Part shown: positions 8,056-17,510 of the stretch, one piece after another
How the letters are laid out: each line of letters opens with the position of its first letter
Numbering within the stretch: the first letter of the stretch is position 1
DNA from: Persicitalea jodogahamensis
GTDB taxonomy: Bacteria; Bacteroidota; Bacteroidia; Cytophagales; Spirosomataceae
Direction: 5' to 3'
Assembly (NCBI RefSeq): GCF_014651615.1
Contig: NZ_BMXF01000002.1
Coordinates: forward strand, 139,675 to 203,674
Length of the DNA stretch: 64,000 nt
Position numbers and translations under genes: made by a program
The notes under the pieces: model-generated
Database searches by the model: none
What the model was told of the DNA's origin: nothing
What the model saw: only the letters and a program-made list of their open reading frames with translations

Positions 8056-9633
8056 ATGGAAATGGTACTTAACCTAAAATCCAAGATTTGGCTGACGGTG
8101 GCCGCGGTGGTGCTGATGTTCTCGTTTTTTACGCTTTATTATTTTCCCGATCAGCAAGCAAAACTGCTGTACGATAATTATAATACGGAAATCCAGAACC
8201 TGGCCAATACGGTTTCGCTGGGCGTAAAAATCGGGATGACGGAGCAGAACTTTGAGGGCGTACAGATGGCCATGGAATTCGTCAAGAACGATCCTCGTCT
8301 TGAGTTTGTCTATCTTCTTCAAGTAGACACGGTCTGGAATGAGGCACATACTTCCTTTGTGTTGGAAGACAAGCTTTTCAAAGCATTTCCCGCCAATAAG
8401 GAGATAAACCTGGGGGCCGTGTCCAACGATTCATCCATCGTCAAGCGGTCGTCGTTCGAGACGCCGGTCATTTCCGGGGCAGTGCTTATCGGCTTCTCCA
8501 CGGAAGCCATCAATATTGGCAAGCAGCGCATCAGGGTAGTTTCTCTGCTGGTGAGCGGCCTGGTGCTGGGCATAGGGATCGTGCTGGGTTTTGTGCTGGC
8601 CCGAAATATCTCGGGGCCCGTCATGGATTTGCGTTCGGCGGCCATCCGGGTAAGTCAGGGGGATTTTACCCCCAGGGTGGACTGTAAGTCGAATGACGAG
8701 ATCGGTGACCTCGGAAAATCGTTCAATATCATGGTCGATTACCTTTCGAGAACTACCCAAAAGTTGAAAGAGGCGAATCAGTCGCTGGCCACTACCAACG
8801 ATGCCCTGCATAACACAGTCTTGGAGTTGAACGCCACTCAAAATCAACTTATCCAGAAAGAGAAAATGGCCTCGCTGGGTGAACTTACGGCGGGTATCGC
8901 CCACGAAATCCAGAATCCTCTGAATTTTGTCAATAATTTTTCGTCGGTCAACCAGAATCTCATCGACGAAATGCTGGAAGAGCTGGAAAAGGGAGATGTG
9001 GAAGAAGCCACCGCAATTGCGAACGATATAAAGGTCATGGCAGAAAAAATCGGTTCGCACGGCAAGCGGGCGGATGCCATCGTAAAGGGAATGCTGCAGC
9101 ATTCGCGCAGCAGCACGGGCGAAAAAAAGCCGATCGACCTGAATGCCCTGGCGGAGGAGTACCTGCGGCTGAGCTACCACGGGTTACGCGCCAAGGACAC
9201 CTCTTTCGTGGCTGATTACAAAACTGATCTTGATGAGGCTATCGGGCAGGTGGAGGCTGCCCCGGAAGATCTGTCTAGGGTACTGCTGAACCTGTGTAAC
9301 AATGCTTTCTACTCCGTCACTGAAAAAAAGAAGCAAGCCGACAAAACCTACAAACCATCGGTGGTAGTCAGTACCAGACGGATGGATGGTAAGGTTGAGA
9401 TTTCGGTCAAAGACAACGGGACGGGGATCCCGGAAAAAGTGTTGAGCAAAATCTTCAATCCATTTTTTACCACCAAGCCAGCCGGACAAGGTACCGGGCT
9501 GGGCCTATCGTTAAGTTATGACATCGTAGTCAAAGGGCATGGCGGGGAGCTGAGCGTAAAAACGCACGAAGGGCAGGGGACCGAGTTTATTATTCAACTA
9601 CCTTATCACCAGGCCGCTGTATTATCAACCTGA
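8056..9633 (+). CDS. Membrane sensor histidine kinase (HAMP, HisKA, HATPase)
   Basis: 525 residues. Transmembrane helices at about 9-30 and 160-183 flank a periplasmic sensor of some 130 residues. HAMP follows (about 184-236), then a coiled coil (235-270), the dimerisation helix with phospho-accepting His283 in IAHEIQNP, the N box (NLCNNAF, 412-418), G1 (DNGTGIP, 453-459) and G2 (GTGLGLSLS, 479-487). No receiver domain is attached and no response-regulator gene is adjacent, so the partner is elsewhere. Being last in an operon with a barrel and a binding-protein-like domain, it probably reads an envelope signal through them. It belongs to the Bacteroidota kinases with the '[12 protein letters not shown]' box. 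Kinase activity is well supported; the stimulus is unknown. Confidence 0.92.
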   Translation: MEMVLNLKSKIWLTVAAVVLMFSFFTLYYFPDQQAKLLYDNYNTEIQNLANTVSLGVKIGMTEQNFEGVQMAMEFVKNDPRLEFVYLLQVDTVWNEAHTSFVLEDKLFKAFPANKEINLGAVSNDSSIVKRSSFETPVISGAVLIGFSTEAINIGKQRIRVVSLLVSGLVLGIGIVLGFVLARNISGPVMDLRSAAIRVSQGDFTPRVDCKSNDEIGDLGKSFNIMVDYLSRTTQKLKEANQSLATTNDALHNTVLELNATQNQLIQKEKMASLGELTAGIAHEIQNPLNFVNNFSSVNQNLIDEMLEELEKGDVEEATAIANDIKVMAEKIGSHGKRADAIVKGMLQHSRSSTGEKKPIDLNALAEEYLRLSYHGLRAKDTSFVADYKTDLDEAIGQVEAAPEDLSRVLLNLCNNAFYSVTEKKKQADKTYKPSVVVSTRRMDGKVEISVKDNGTGIPEKVLSKIFNPFFTTKPAGQGTGLGLSLSYDIVVKGHGGELSVKTHEGQGTEFIIQLPYHQAAVLST

Positions 9634-9667
9634 CGAAGCTTCCGGTCGGTGCCCGTTGCGATTTACT

Positions 9668-11623
9668 TCACCATCCGATTCCGTAATCCTCCCCGTGGTT
9701 ACTCGACCCGCCCCATAGGCTACCGTGCTCCCAATCGAAGTATATGGCGTTGATCGGGCCGCTGGTGCGGTCGTAGAAGGTGAGGGTATAGCCCAGCTTT
9801 TTGAGTTCGTCACGGACTTTTTCGGGGGTACTTTCATTTAGCAGCAGCTGGCCGGGCTTGGGTTGCCGGTCTTCGGTTTTGGTGCCTCCCAGCGACAGCC
9901 AAAGCTGATTGGAGTTGAAATTGGCCGCTTCGGTCGCCTGCTGCACCGTCATCCCGAACTCCACCATATTGAGAAAAAATTGCAGCAGGTTCTGATCCTG
10001 CGTATCGCCGCCCTGCACGGCGAATGAAACGAACGGCTTGCCACCTTTCAAAGCCAGCGAGGGCGTCAGCGTCACGCGGGGGCGCTTGCCGGGTTCCACC
10101 ACGTTGTAGGGATTGAGGGAGGCGTCCAACACAAAACTCTGCATCCGCTGGCTCATGCCTACGCCCGTATTGCCCGCAATGCAGGCCGGAATCCAGCCGC
10201 CGCTCGGGGTAATCGAAACTACCCAGCCTTCTTCGTCGGCTGCCTCCACGGTTGTGGTGCCGCGCCAAAGGCGATCCTGGTAGTCGACCATCGAGGAGCC
10301 GTTGCGCAGGTCGTGCGTCGGGGCGAAGTTCCTTTGGCTGGTGTCCATCTCGTAGCCCCGGGCTTTCAGCAGATCCAGGTAGGGGTTCTTTTTACCTTCA
10401 AAAGGGTAGGGGTCGCCCGGCCCGATGTTGGGGTCGTTTTTGTCGTATTGAATGACCGAAGCGCGTTGCTTGGCGTATTGCTTACTCAGCAGGCCTTCCA
10501 TCGGCTCGGCGGGTGGGGCATAGGAATCACCGTAGTAAAAGTCCCGGTCGGCAAAAGCCAGGTTCATCGCCTGATACACCGTATGGATGTACTTTGCACT
10601 GTTGTAGCCCATCGGTTTCAGGTCGAAGTTTTCCAGGATATTCAGGGCTTGCAACAGCACCGGCCCCTGCGTCCACTGCTGCATCTTATAAACCTCGATG
10701 CCTTTGTAATCGACCGATAACGGTGTTTCTTCCAGCGGTTTCCATTTTGCCAAATCCTCCATCGTGAACAAACCGCCCTGCTCCTGACTGCCCCGCACGA
10801 TTTCCCGGGCAATATCACCCTTATAAAAACGGTCGTAGGCGGCCATGATCGCGTCCTTACGACTTTTACCCTGTTTTATGGCCGTTTTCTCGGCTTCCAC
10901 CAATTTGGTTAGGGTTTGCAACAGGTCTTTCTGCACAAAAATCTCGCCCGCCTCGGGGGCTTCGCGTTTCTCGCCGGGATGCGTCAGGAATACCTTCTTG
11001 CTGTAAGGCCACTGCTTGATCTGCTCCTTGCCGCGCTCGATGCTGTTGGCCGTTTGGGCGTCGATGGGATAGCCCGCCGCCATTTCTATGGCGGGACCCA
11101 GTACTTGTTCCAGACTCAGGGTACCGTAGTTGGCGAGCATGTGCAGCAGACCGCCGGGTGTGCCGGGCGTGGTGGCCGCCAGCGGGCCGTATTCGGGCGG
11201 GAAGTTGTAGCCTTTGCCTTTGAAAAACTCCGGCGTCGCACCCGCAGGGGCTACGCCCATCGCGTTGATGGCGATTACTTTTTTGGTTTTAGGGTTGTAG
11301 ATCAAAGCCTGGGTTTCTCCGCCCCAGCTCAGCACGTCCCACATGGTGCAGGTGGCCGCCAGCATGGCGCAGGCCGCGTCCACGGCATTGCCGCCCTTCT
11401 GGAAAGTGGCGGCCCCGGCGGTAGCGGCCAGCGGTTTGCCCGTGATAGCCATCCAGTGTTTACCGTGCAGCGGGGGTTTTTGGGTTTGCTGGGCGAGGGC
11501 GGGGGAGAGGCACAAGGTGGCAAAGCCTAAAAGTACCAAAGCGGTAGGGTAGTGGCTGACTTTGCCGAGGCTTGATCTGACAGCAGACTTCATTTTGGCA
11601 AGATGAGTGAAGATGTGTTTCAT
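9668..11623 (-). CDS. ggt: Gamma-glutamyltransferase family protein (Ntn hydrolase)
   Basis: 651 residues, periplasmic or secreted: a signal peptide ends at ALAQ near residue 45. The family cleaves itself before a Thr to make two subunits and then transfers or hydrolyses gamma-glutamyl groups (glutathione breakdown). The cleavage-site region reads RGTTTVEAADEEG, Thr456-Thr458, with downstream SITPSGGWIPACIAGNTGVG in place of the usual Gly-Gly loop. The N-terminal AATAGAATFQKGGNAVDAA is the classic start of the large subunit. Two nearby ATGs (11623, 11593) could start it; the longer was taken. It is convergent with the kinase operon (34 bases between stops). Some relatives hydrolyse other acyl substrates such as cephalosporins, so glutathione is likely but not proved. 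Confidence 0.9.
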   Translation of the reverse strand: MKHIFTHLAKMKSAVRSSLGKVSHYPTALVLLGFATLCLSPALAQQTQKPPLHGKHWMAITGKPLAATAGAATFQKGGNAVDAACAMLAATCTMWDVLSWGGETQALIYNPKTKKVIAINAMGVAPAGATPEFFKGKGYNFPPEYGPLAATTPGTPGGLLHMLANYGTLSLEQVLGPAIEMAAGYPIDAQTANSIERGKEQIKQWPYSKKVFLTHPGEKREAPEAGEIFVQKDLLQTLTKLVEAEKTAIKQGKSRKDAIMAAYDRFYKGDIAREIVRGSQEQGGLFTMEDLAKWKPLEETPLSVDYKGIEVYKMQQWTQGPVLLQALNILENFDLKPMGYNSAKYIHTVYQAMNLAFADRDFYYGDSYAPPAEPMEGLLSKQYAKQRASVIQYDKNDPNIGPGDPYPFEGKKNPYLDLLKARGYEMDTSQRNFAPTHDLRNGSSMVDYQDRLWRGTTTVEAADEEGWVVSITPSGGWIPACIAGNTGVGMSQRMQSFVLDASLNPYNVVEPGKRPRVTLTPSLALKGGKPFVSFAVQGGDTQDQNLLQFFLNMVEFGMTVQQATEAANFNSNQLWLSLGGTKTEDRQPKPGQLLLNESTPEKVRDELKKLGYTLTFYDRTSGPINAIYFDWEHGSLWGGSSNHGEDYGIGW

Positions 11624-11955
11624 GGGATCGGTTCGGTTGAATGAAGTCTGGGAAGTACCTTTCCGGTAAAAATACTCATTTTTTTAAGAGAGTAAATTCC
11701 CTGGATTCGACTTCTGTGAGAAAGCAAAAATTCAATGTGTGATAAGAGCGGGTGGAGGCAAGGATTGAAATTTTAGGCGTAGTTTTGTTCAAAACTACCA
11801 ACGATTGCTGTGTCCGCAATCATTGACTTTGCATAGCTCAATATTAACGGCACTTACTCCTGCGCCGATTGTCCGCAATGGTAGTTTTGATGACACGAAG
11901 AGGCTGGTCCTCAGGAATATTGACTGTTGAAGGTATCTGATTTTTACGACTGAAA
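11624..11955. other. Divergent intergenic region with short palindrome
   Basis: This 332-base stretch lies between the outward-facing ggt and glycerophosphodiesterase genes and should hold both promoters. It contains the near-perfect palindrome described at 11779-11798 and a further half-copy of GTAGTTTTG near 11881. No gene, RNA or complete TAnnTTTG promoter was recognised. Confidence 0.5.
11779..11798. promoter_or_regulatory. Palindrome GTAGTTTTG / CAAAACTAC
   Basis: Nine-base arms at 11779-11787 and 11790-11798 are exact complements with a 2-base centre. Position in a divergent promoter region fits a dimeric regulator site, but a chance occurrence of a word common in this genome is possible. 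Confidence 0.4.
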
Positions 11956-12870
11956 ATGAAACTTATTTCTACCCCCTTGCTATCCCATACCCTGTCACTG
12001 TGTGCCTTTGCCACTTTGTGGCTTTGTGCTTCCGCAAAAGCCCAAACCTTCGATCTGCAGGGCCACCGCGGCTGTCGGGGGCTGATGCCTGAAAATTCTT
12101 GGCCTGCCTTTGAAAAGGCACTGGAGCTGGGCGTCACGACGCTGGAAATGGACGTGGTCATTTCTAAGGACCGCCAGGTGGTAGTTTCGCACGAGCCGTA
12201 TTTCCTGAATAGTTATGCCCTCGACCCGAACGGCTCATCCATCGAGAAGGGAAAAAACGATAACCTTTACACACTGACATACGCCCAGATTAAAAAGTAC
12301 GACACTGGCTCGAAGGGAAATGCTGATTTTCCTGAACAGCAAAAGCTCAAAACCTACAAGCCATTATTGAGCGAAGTACTAAAAAATGCGGAAGCCTACT
12401 GCCGGACTCATAACCGTCCGCCCGTAGCGTACAACATCGAGATTAAAAGCGAAGCATCAGAGTACGATAAGTCACAGCCGCAGCCCGCCGCTTTCTCGGA
12501 ATTGGTATATAAAATCATCAAAGAAAATGTCCCGCTGGAACGGGTGACGCTGCAAAGCTTCGATTTCGAAGTCTTGAAGTACTGGCAGAAGCAGATGGAA
12601 ACCGGAAAGTACCAAAAGGTGAAGCTGGCCGCGCTGGTCTCCAACCTGAAAGGGATAGAACGAAACCTCGATGATCTGGGCTTTACGCCCGCCATTTACA
12701 GCCCTTACTACAAATTGCTCTCCCAGGAAAAGGTAGCTCAACTCCACCAAAAAGGCATGCAGGTAATCCCCTGGACGGTCAACGACCCTGCCGCCATGCG
12801 TGAGGTGAAAGCAATGGGGGTGGACGGGCTGATCACCGACTATCCGGATCGGTATTTGGAGTTGAAATGA
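11956..12870 (+). CDS. Secreted glycerophosphodiester phosphodiesterase
   Basis: 304 residues with a signal peptide (1-30, ending AKAQ). The GDPD TIM barrel is clear: GHRGCRG with catalytic His37, Glu46, the metal pair Glu64 and Asp66 (LEMDVV), the second catalytic His79 (VSHE), and the C-terminal WTVNDPAAMREVKAMGVDG and ITDYPD. It hydrolyses glycerophosphodiesters from lipid turnover to glycerol 3-phosphate and an alcohol in the periplasm or outside. It stands alone, divergent from ggt. Length is normal for periplasmic GlpQ-type enzymes, and all metal ligands are in place. The family assignment is firm; which head group it prefers cannot be told. Confidence 0.93.
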   Translation: MKLISTPLLSHTLSLCAFATLWLCASAKAQTFDLQGHRGCRGLMPENSWPAFEKALELGVTTLEMDVVISKDRQVVVSHEPYFLNSYALDPNGSSIEKGKNDNLYTLTYAQIKKYDTGSKGNADFPEQQKLKTYKPLLSEVLKNAEAYCRTHNRPPVAYNIEIKSEASEYDKSQPQPAAFSELVYKIIKENVPLERVTLQSFDFEVLKYWQKQMETGKYQKVKLAALVSNLKGIERNLDDLGFTPAIYSPYYKLLSQEKVAQLHQKGMQVIPWTVNDPAAMREVKAMGVDGLITDYPDRYLELK

Positions 12871-13142
12871 AGACGGCGGACGTCCGTTCTGATTCAGCGC
12901 GCAAATCTCGTCACAAGTACCCATGGGGATTCGGTTTTGATTATATCAGCGAACATTTTGGCTTTACTTTCCCGGGGTGTCTCAAAATCAGAACCGGATA
13001 GGGGTAGTTTTGCATTGCCATTTCTTTTTCTGGTGATTTAATCCCTAAGTTTGATCAGCCGAACTACCATTCATCGCGCTACCTGCATACACCGAATCGG
13101 CACGGAAGCAGTCCTTCTCCGCACATAATCCCCTCAAAAAAT

Positions 13143-14669
13143 ATGGAAATGGTCAACGACATGATTGTCTGGTTTATGAAGCGACGTTTGCCGCGTATCC
13201 AGGAATTCATGGCACATCCCATCGAGACCCAGGAGCGGGTTTTTCAGGAACTGATTGCCACCGCCCGCTACACCGAATGGGGAATGCGGTACAATTATGG
13301 CCAGATCAAAACGGTGCAGGAATTCCGGGAGCAGGTACCGGTTTCAACTTACGAAACATTGTTCCCCTATATCGAGCGGGTTTTAAAAGGAGAACCAAAC
13401 GTGCTGTGGCCGTCGCCGGTAGAACATTTTTCCAAATCATCGGGCACCACCAATGCCCGCAGCAAGTACATCCCCGTCACCCCCGAGTCGCTGGAAGAGT
13501 GCCATTACATGGGCGGCAAGGACATGATGACGCTGCTCGTGGCCAACAAACCTGACACCAATGTTTTTAGCGGTAAAGGGTTGTCCATTGGCGGTACCAT
13601 TGGACCTAACCCCTACAACCCGCAGACGCAGGCGGGTGATGTCTCGGGGGTGATCATGCAAAACCTGCCCGCCTGGGGACAGCTCATCCGGACGCCGCCG
13701 CTGGAAGTGGCCCTCCTGGATAATTGGGAAGAGAAGCTGGCTAAAATGGCCGAAATATGCGCCCAGGAGAATGTCACGAGTATACTGGGCGTTCCGACCT
13801 GGACCATTGTGCTGCTGGATCGTATCATGGAGGAGCAGGGAGCGAAATCGATGCTTGAAGTGTGGCCCGATTTCGAGGTTTTCGTCCACGGAGCGGTGGC
13901 GTTTCATCCTTACCGCGAGCTTTTCACCAAAAAATATTTTCCTTCCCCGCATCCCTACTACCTCGAAACCTACAATGCTTCTGAGGGCTTCATCGCCTTG
14001 CAGGACGACCTGGCCAAGCCGGGCGAGATGCTGCTGATGCTCGACTACGGCATATTCTACGAATTCATGCCGTTGGAAGAAATCGGAAAAGATCACCCGC
14101 GTACCCTGACGCTCGACGAAGTGGAACTCGACAAAAGTTACGCCCTCATCATGTCCACCAACAGCGGACTGTGGCGCTACCAAATCGGCGATACCGTCAA
14201 GTTTACGTCCAGGTACCCCTTTCATCTTAAGATCAGCGGTCGCACCAAGCACTTTATCAATGCCTTCGGTGAGGAACTGGTCGTGGAGAACGCCGAAGCT
14301 GCCATCACGGAGGCCAGCGCCCAGACCGGAGCCGTGGTGAGTGACTTCACCGCCGGACCCGTATACATGGGAGACGGCTCCAAGGGACGCCACGAATGGA
14401 TCATCGAGTTTTCGCAGGAACCCAGCGACCACGCCAAGTTTATGGACCTGTTGGATAAAACCCTGCGGCGGGTAAATTCCGACTATGATGCCAAGCGCTT
14501 TCAGGACATGGCCTTACTCAAACCCTTGGTTCACATCGTGCCTCAGGGTACTTTCTACGCCTGGATGGGCCGGAGGCACAAGCTTGGCGGTCAAAACAAA
14601 GTACCCCGGTTAAGCAACGACCGCGTCTATCTGGATGAGATTTTAGAAGTCATCGGACAAGAAAAATAA
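13143..14669 (+). CDS. GH3 auxin-responsive-promoter family protein (acyl-adenylating enzyme)
   Basis: 508 residues. The ATP-binding P-loop-like KSSGTTNARSKYIPVT lies at about residues 98-113. Later blocks typical of the plant GH3/JAR1 fold follow: YNASEGFIALQDD, YEFMPLEE, GLWRYQIGDTVKF and the C-terminal INAFGEELVVENAE. These enzymes activate a carboxylic acid with ATP and conjugate it to an amine; bacterial members are common in Cytophagales but their substrates are unknown. No partner is visible: a 272-base gap precedes it and a flavin reductase gene converges on it. A TAGTTTTG box at 13005-13012 could be its -7 element, but no TTTG lies at the right distance. ATG 13143 was used; ATG 13149 is equally possible. 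Confidence 0.9.
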   Translation: MEMVNDMIVWFMKRRLPRIQEFMAHPIETQERVFQELIATARYTEWGMRYNYGQIKTVQEFREQVPVSTYETLFPYIERVLKGEPNVLWPSPVEHFSKSSGTTNARSKYIPVTPESLEECHYMGGKDMMTLLVANKPDTNVFSGKGLSIGGTIGPNPYNPQTQAGDVSGVIMQNLPAWGQLIRTPPLEVALLDNWEEKLAKMAEICAQENVTSILGVPTWTIVLLDRIMEEQGAKSMLEVWPDFEVFVHGAVAFHPYRELFTKKYFPSPHPYYLETYNASEGFIALQDDLAKPGEMLLMLDYGIFYEFMPLEEIGKDHPRTLTLDEVELDKSYALIMSTNSGLWRYQIGDTVKFTSRYPFHLKISGRTKHFINAFGEELVVENAEAAITEASAQTGAVVSDFTAGPVYMGDGSKGRHEWIIEFSQEPSDHAKFMDLLDKTLRRVNSDYDAKRFQDMALLKPLVHIVPQGTFYAWMGRRHKLGGQNKVPRLSNDRVYLDEILEVIGQEK

Positions 14670-14690
14670 GCGGGCAGGGGACCCGTTTTC

Positions 14691-15167
14691 TCATCCTCTC
14701 ACCAAACCCTTTTCCCGTAAAAAGTGGTGGGTCATCACCTTTTTCTCAGGGTGCAGCACAGTCTGCTTCAACACTTCACAGACAACTACCTCGTGATCGC
14801 CGCTGTCGGCGGAGCCGGTCACCTGGCATTGCACATACCCCACGGCTTCGGTGAGGTAGGGGCATCCGCGCTCGTCTGTTTCGCACGCAAGGTTTTTGAA
14901 CTTATCCGTATCCCGGCCACTTTTGCGGCCTAGCCGGGCAATTAGTTTGGTTTGCTCCTCGGCCAACAAATTCACGTTAAGAATACCGCTTTCCTTCACC
15001 AATTCCAGTGTGTAATCCGTCTTATCCAGCGCCACACAGAGCATCTTGCCTCCCATCGCTGTCTGGGTGATCCACATCGCGATGTTGGCGTTCCGGCGTC
15101 CGTCCGGGGTGGCGGTAGTGATGGAGTGGATGTCGTAATTTTTATATTTTAGCAACCGGCGGGCCAT
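14691..15167 (-). CDS. Flavin reductase-like FMN-binding protein
   Basis: 158 residues with the split-barrel FMN fold of NADH:flavin oxidoreductases. The N-terminal RNANIAMWITQTAMGG, KTDYTLELVKESGILNVNLL and the C-terminal DHEVVVCEVL strand match the family. Such proteins supply reduced FMN to a monooxygenase or bind FMN for other redox work. The only oxygenase-like genes in the window are distant (2253, 17511, 53184), and the last two are iron enzymes, so no partner is assigned. It converges with the GH3 gene (21 bases between stops) and is divergent from the methyltransferase gene. Fold certain, physiological partner unknown. Confidence 0.88.
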   Translation of the reverse strand: MARRLLKYKNYDIHSITTATPDGRRNANIAMWITQTAMGGKMLCVALDKTDYTLELVKESGILNVNLLAEEQTKLIARLGRKSGRDTDKFKNLACETDERGCPYLTEAVGYVQCQVTGSADSGDHEVVVCEVLKQTVLHPEKKVMTHHFLREKGLVRG

Positions 15168-15305
15168 AGGTACCTGACTTCTGAATAGGTGAATACGTAG
15201 AGACGGTGTTACTCAAAAACACTGCCTTCATTATTTTCTGAAACGGGTATCCCGGGCGAAAGGTTATCGGCCATCCCGCTGCGGCTCGACAAGAAGCTCG
15301 GCAAA

Positions 15306-15339
15306 TCTGAGTGCACTTCCCGGAAAATGACTAATTTTG
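15306..15339 (+). promoter_or_regulatory. Candidate sigma-A promoter of the 15372 gene
   Basis: TAATTTTG at 15332-15339 matches the Bacteroidota -7 consensus TAnnTTTG. TCTG at 15306-15309 sits exactly 22 bases upstream, matching three of four bases of the -33 TTTG. The start codon follows 32 bases further on. Confidence 0.5.
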
Positions 15340-15371
15340 CGCGATAAATGAGCCGTTAATTCATCGCCCGT

Positions 15372-16277
15372 ATGACCCATCCCGAATTTCTGGACGCCCT
15401 CGTCTGCCCCACTACCCATACCGCCCTGACCATTGCCGATGATGGCAAAAGCCTGACCAGTCAGGATGGCGTAACCTACGAAGTAGGCGATACGGGGATC
15501 GTCAATATGCTCTACCCCAAGGAACTGCTGCCGGGAGATGCCCACGAGCAATACCTATACGACCAGGCTTTCCTGCGTTACGATCGGGGCGTTTCCTGGG
15601 TGTTCGAGACCCTGGACCATTCCGACGAAGCCGCCACGCGTCAGTTTATGATCAGCCTGATGGATCTGAAACCCGGTATGACGGCCCTGGAAGTAGGTGC
15701 CGGCACGGGGAAAGATTCAGCCCTGATTCTTGAAAAAGTTAAACCCGGCGGTACGGCCGTGCTGTCCGATCTGTCGCCCAATATGTTGAAACTGGCGCAG
15801 GACAAGCTGAACACCGCTGAGGTGAATGTGCATTACTTCTTGGGGAATGGCTCGTACCTGCCCTTCAAGGATGACACTTTCGATGCCGTGTTTCACTTTG
15901 GCGGGATCAATACTTTTTCTGAACGCAAAAAAGCCTTCGACGAACTTACCCGGGTGGTACGTCCCGGCGGAAAAGTCGTGGTAGGTGACGAAAGCATTGC
16001 TCCCTGGATGCGCAGCCAACCCACCTACCAAACCCTCCTGAAAGCCAATCCACTTTTTCGGGCTGAGGTGCCGATGGAAGACGTCCCGGCTAACGTCGAA
16101 AATTTCAAGTTGCACTACATTTTCGGCAACGCTTTCTACGTGATGGAATACACCGTAAGAGAAAATGCCCCCGAAATCGATATAGATCTGCCTATCCCCG
16201 GCAAGGATTTTGTAGATAACTGGCGGCTAAGGGCGGAGAAAGCCAATGATACAATGAGTGAATCAGAGAATGAGTGA
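15372..16277 (+). CDS. Class I SAM-dependent methyltransferase with Trm112-like N-terminus
   Basis: 301 residues. The first 55 (LDALVCPTTHTALTIADDG..., YEVGDTGIVNML) resemble a Trm112-type zinc-ribbon leader that has lost most cysteines (only Cys12 remains). The Rossmann core follows with motif I ALEVGAGTGKDS at 105-116, then LSDLSPNML and FDAVFHFGGINTF. The latter half resembles UbiE/COQ5-type small-molecule methyltransferases. The substrate is not evident. It precedes a run of glycan-type genes on the same strand with a 79-base gap, so it may be part of that cluster. Methyltransferase activity is well supported; the methyl acceptor is not known. Confidence 0.87.
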   Translation: MTHPEFLDALVCPTTHTALTIADDGKSLTSQDGVTYEVGDTGIVNMLYPKELLPGDAHEQYLYDQAFLRYDRGVSWVFETLDHSDEAATRQFMISLMDLKPGMTALEVGAGTGKDSALILEKVKPGGTAVLSDLSPNMLKLAQDKLNTAEVNVHYFLGNGSYLPFKDDTFDAVFHFGGINTFSERKKAFDELTRVVRPGGKVVVGDESIAPWMRSQPTYQTLLKANPLFRAEVPMEDVPANVENFKLHYIFGNAFYVMEYTVRENAPEIDIDLPIPGKDFVDNWRLRAEKANDTMSESENE

Positions 16278-16335
16278 ATAGGTCAGAGCGGGCAAAAGCA
16301 ATATTCACCGCACGAGCTGCCCCGTCCTTCTATCA

Positions 16336-16351
16336 TTCAAAATTCAAAATT
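16336..16351 (+). repeat. Tandem heptamer TTCAAAA x2
   Basis: Two perfect 7-base units at 16336-16342 and 16343-16349 plus two bases of a third, ending 5 bases before the next start codon. Compare the heptamer array at 57023-57043. Confidence 0.6.
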
Positions 16352-16356
16352 GACCT

Positions 16357-17292
16357 ATGTGGATTAAGAAAGGAGTAGTATACAAACCCGACGGCACAAT
16401 GCCGCACAGCGTGTCGCACGCGCAGGTGCCGTTTGCCTACAAGCACGACGACTTTTTACGGATATATTTTTCCTCTCGTGATGCGCAGGGGCAGTCGCGG
16501 CCTACGTTTATCGACGTAGATTATGATGATCCGTCGAAAATTCTCTACATCCACGATAAGCCCGTACTGGAACTTGGCGGACCGGGCGAGTACGACGAAA
16601 CGGGGGCCATGCCCGCCTGGTTTGTGAATCGGCCCAATGGTGATATCTGGCTGTATTACACGGGATGGAACCGTACCTGGAACTCCTACCGGCTTTCGAT
16701 GGGCTTATCGGTGAGTCACGATGGTGGCCTGACTTTCAAGAAGATGTTCCGAGGGCCCATCATGGATCGCAGTATTGAGAATCCGCTCTGGGCGGCGCAG
16801 CCTTCGGTACTGATCGACGAGGATGGCACCTGGCGGATGTGGTACATTTCGGGCCACAAGTGCGAATATATCCACGGCTATCCCGAGCCATTTTACCGGG
16901 GACAATCGGCCATTTCGAAAGATGGTATCCACTGGGAAATCAGCGATGTTCCGACTCTTGAGTTCGACGATTTCCTCCACGCTGTGGGCCGGCCCAGTGT
17001 ATTCAAAGAGGACGGGCTTTATAAAATGTATTACTCCTACCGCCACACCCGCGACTATCGTACCGATCGTAACCAAAGTTACCGATTGGGTTACGCGGAG
17101 TCGAAAGATGGAACTCACTGGGACCGGAAGGATGAGTTGGTAGGTATTGCCAAATCGGAAAATCCGGAGGACTTTGATTATCAAATGATCAATTACGCTC
17201 ACCGCTATGAACATAAGGGCAAAAAGTACCTGCTCTACAATGGCAATGGCTTTGGGGCGGCGGGTTTTGCCTATGCAGTTTGGGAAGAGTAG
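16357..17292 (+). CDS. Five-bladed beta-propeller glycosidase-like protein
   Basis: 311 residues with no signal peptide. Repeated blade motifs (SVSHDGGLTFKKM, SAISKDGIHWE, YAESKDGTHWD) and acidic-aromatic segments (DIWLYYTGWN, MWYISGHK, KMYYSYRH) indicate the GH43/GH32-like propeller. Relatives sit inside O-antigen or capsule loci and lack export signals, suggesting cytosolic trimming or a non-hydrolytic role on a sugar precursor. Here it is followed by a phytanoyl-CoA dioxygenase-like gene and two glycosyltransferases, which fits a glycan biosynthesis role better than biomass breakdown. Catalytic acids could not be assigned with confidence. Fold likely, function open. Confidence 0.8.
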   Translation: MWIKKGVVYKPDGTMPHSVSHAQVPFAYKHDDFLRIYFSSRDAQGQSRPTFIDVDYDDPSKILYIHDKPVLELGGPGEYDETGAMPAWFVNRPNGDIWLYYTGWNRTWNSYRLSMGLSVSHDGGLTFKKMFRGPIMDRSIENPLWAAQPSVLIDEDGTWRMWYISGHKCEYIHGYPEPFYRGQSAISKDGIHWEISDVPTLEFDDFLHAVGRPSVFKEDGLYKMYYSYRHTRDYRTDRNQSYRLGYAESKDGTHWDRKDELVGIAKSENPEDFDYQMINYAHRYEHKGKKYLLYNGNGFGAAGFAYAVWEE

Positions 17293-17300
17293 TCCGGTGG

Positions 17301-17314
17301 AAAGCGACAAAGTT
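17301..17314 (+). repeat. Dispersed 14-mer AAAGCGACAAAGTT, copy 1
   Basis: It begins 9 bases after the stop of the propeller gene, in the gap before the PhyH-type gene. The same 14 bases recur at 26196-26209 and, 13 of them, on the minus strand at 30774-30786. Confidence 0.6.
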
Positions 17315-17510
17315 CTGGGGGAAGTTGAGATGTCGAACCAGACAAGCGTAAAGTGACCAGCCACGAACCAGGTTTACCGACCAGACTCTAAACGATTCAA
17401 CTCCTTACGCCATTCACTCAAAAAAAAATATGAATTAGTCCAGGTTATACGTTTGGTCATTTAGACTCAGGCGTGATAATTGCGTTGATTTATACACACA
17501 TGATAACATT

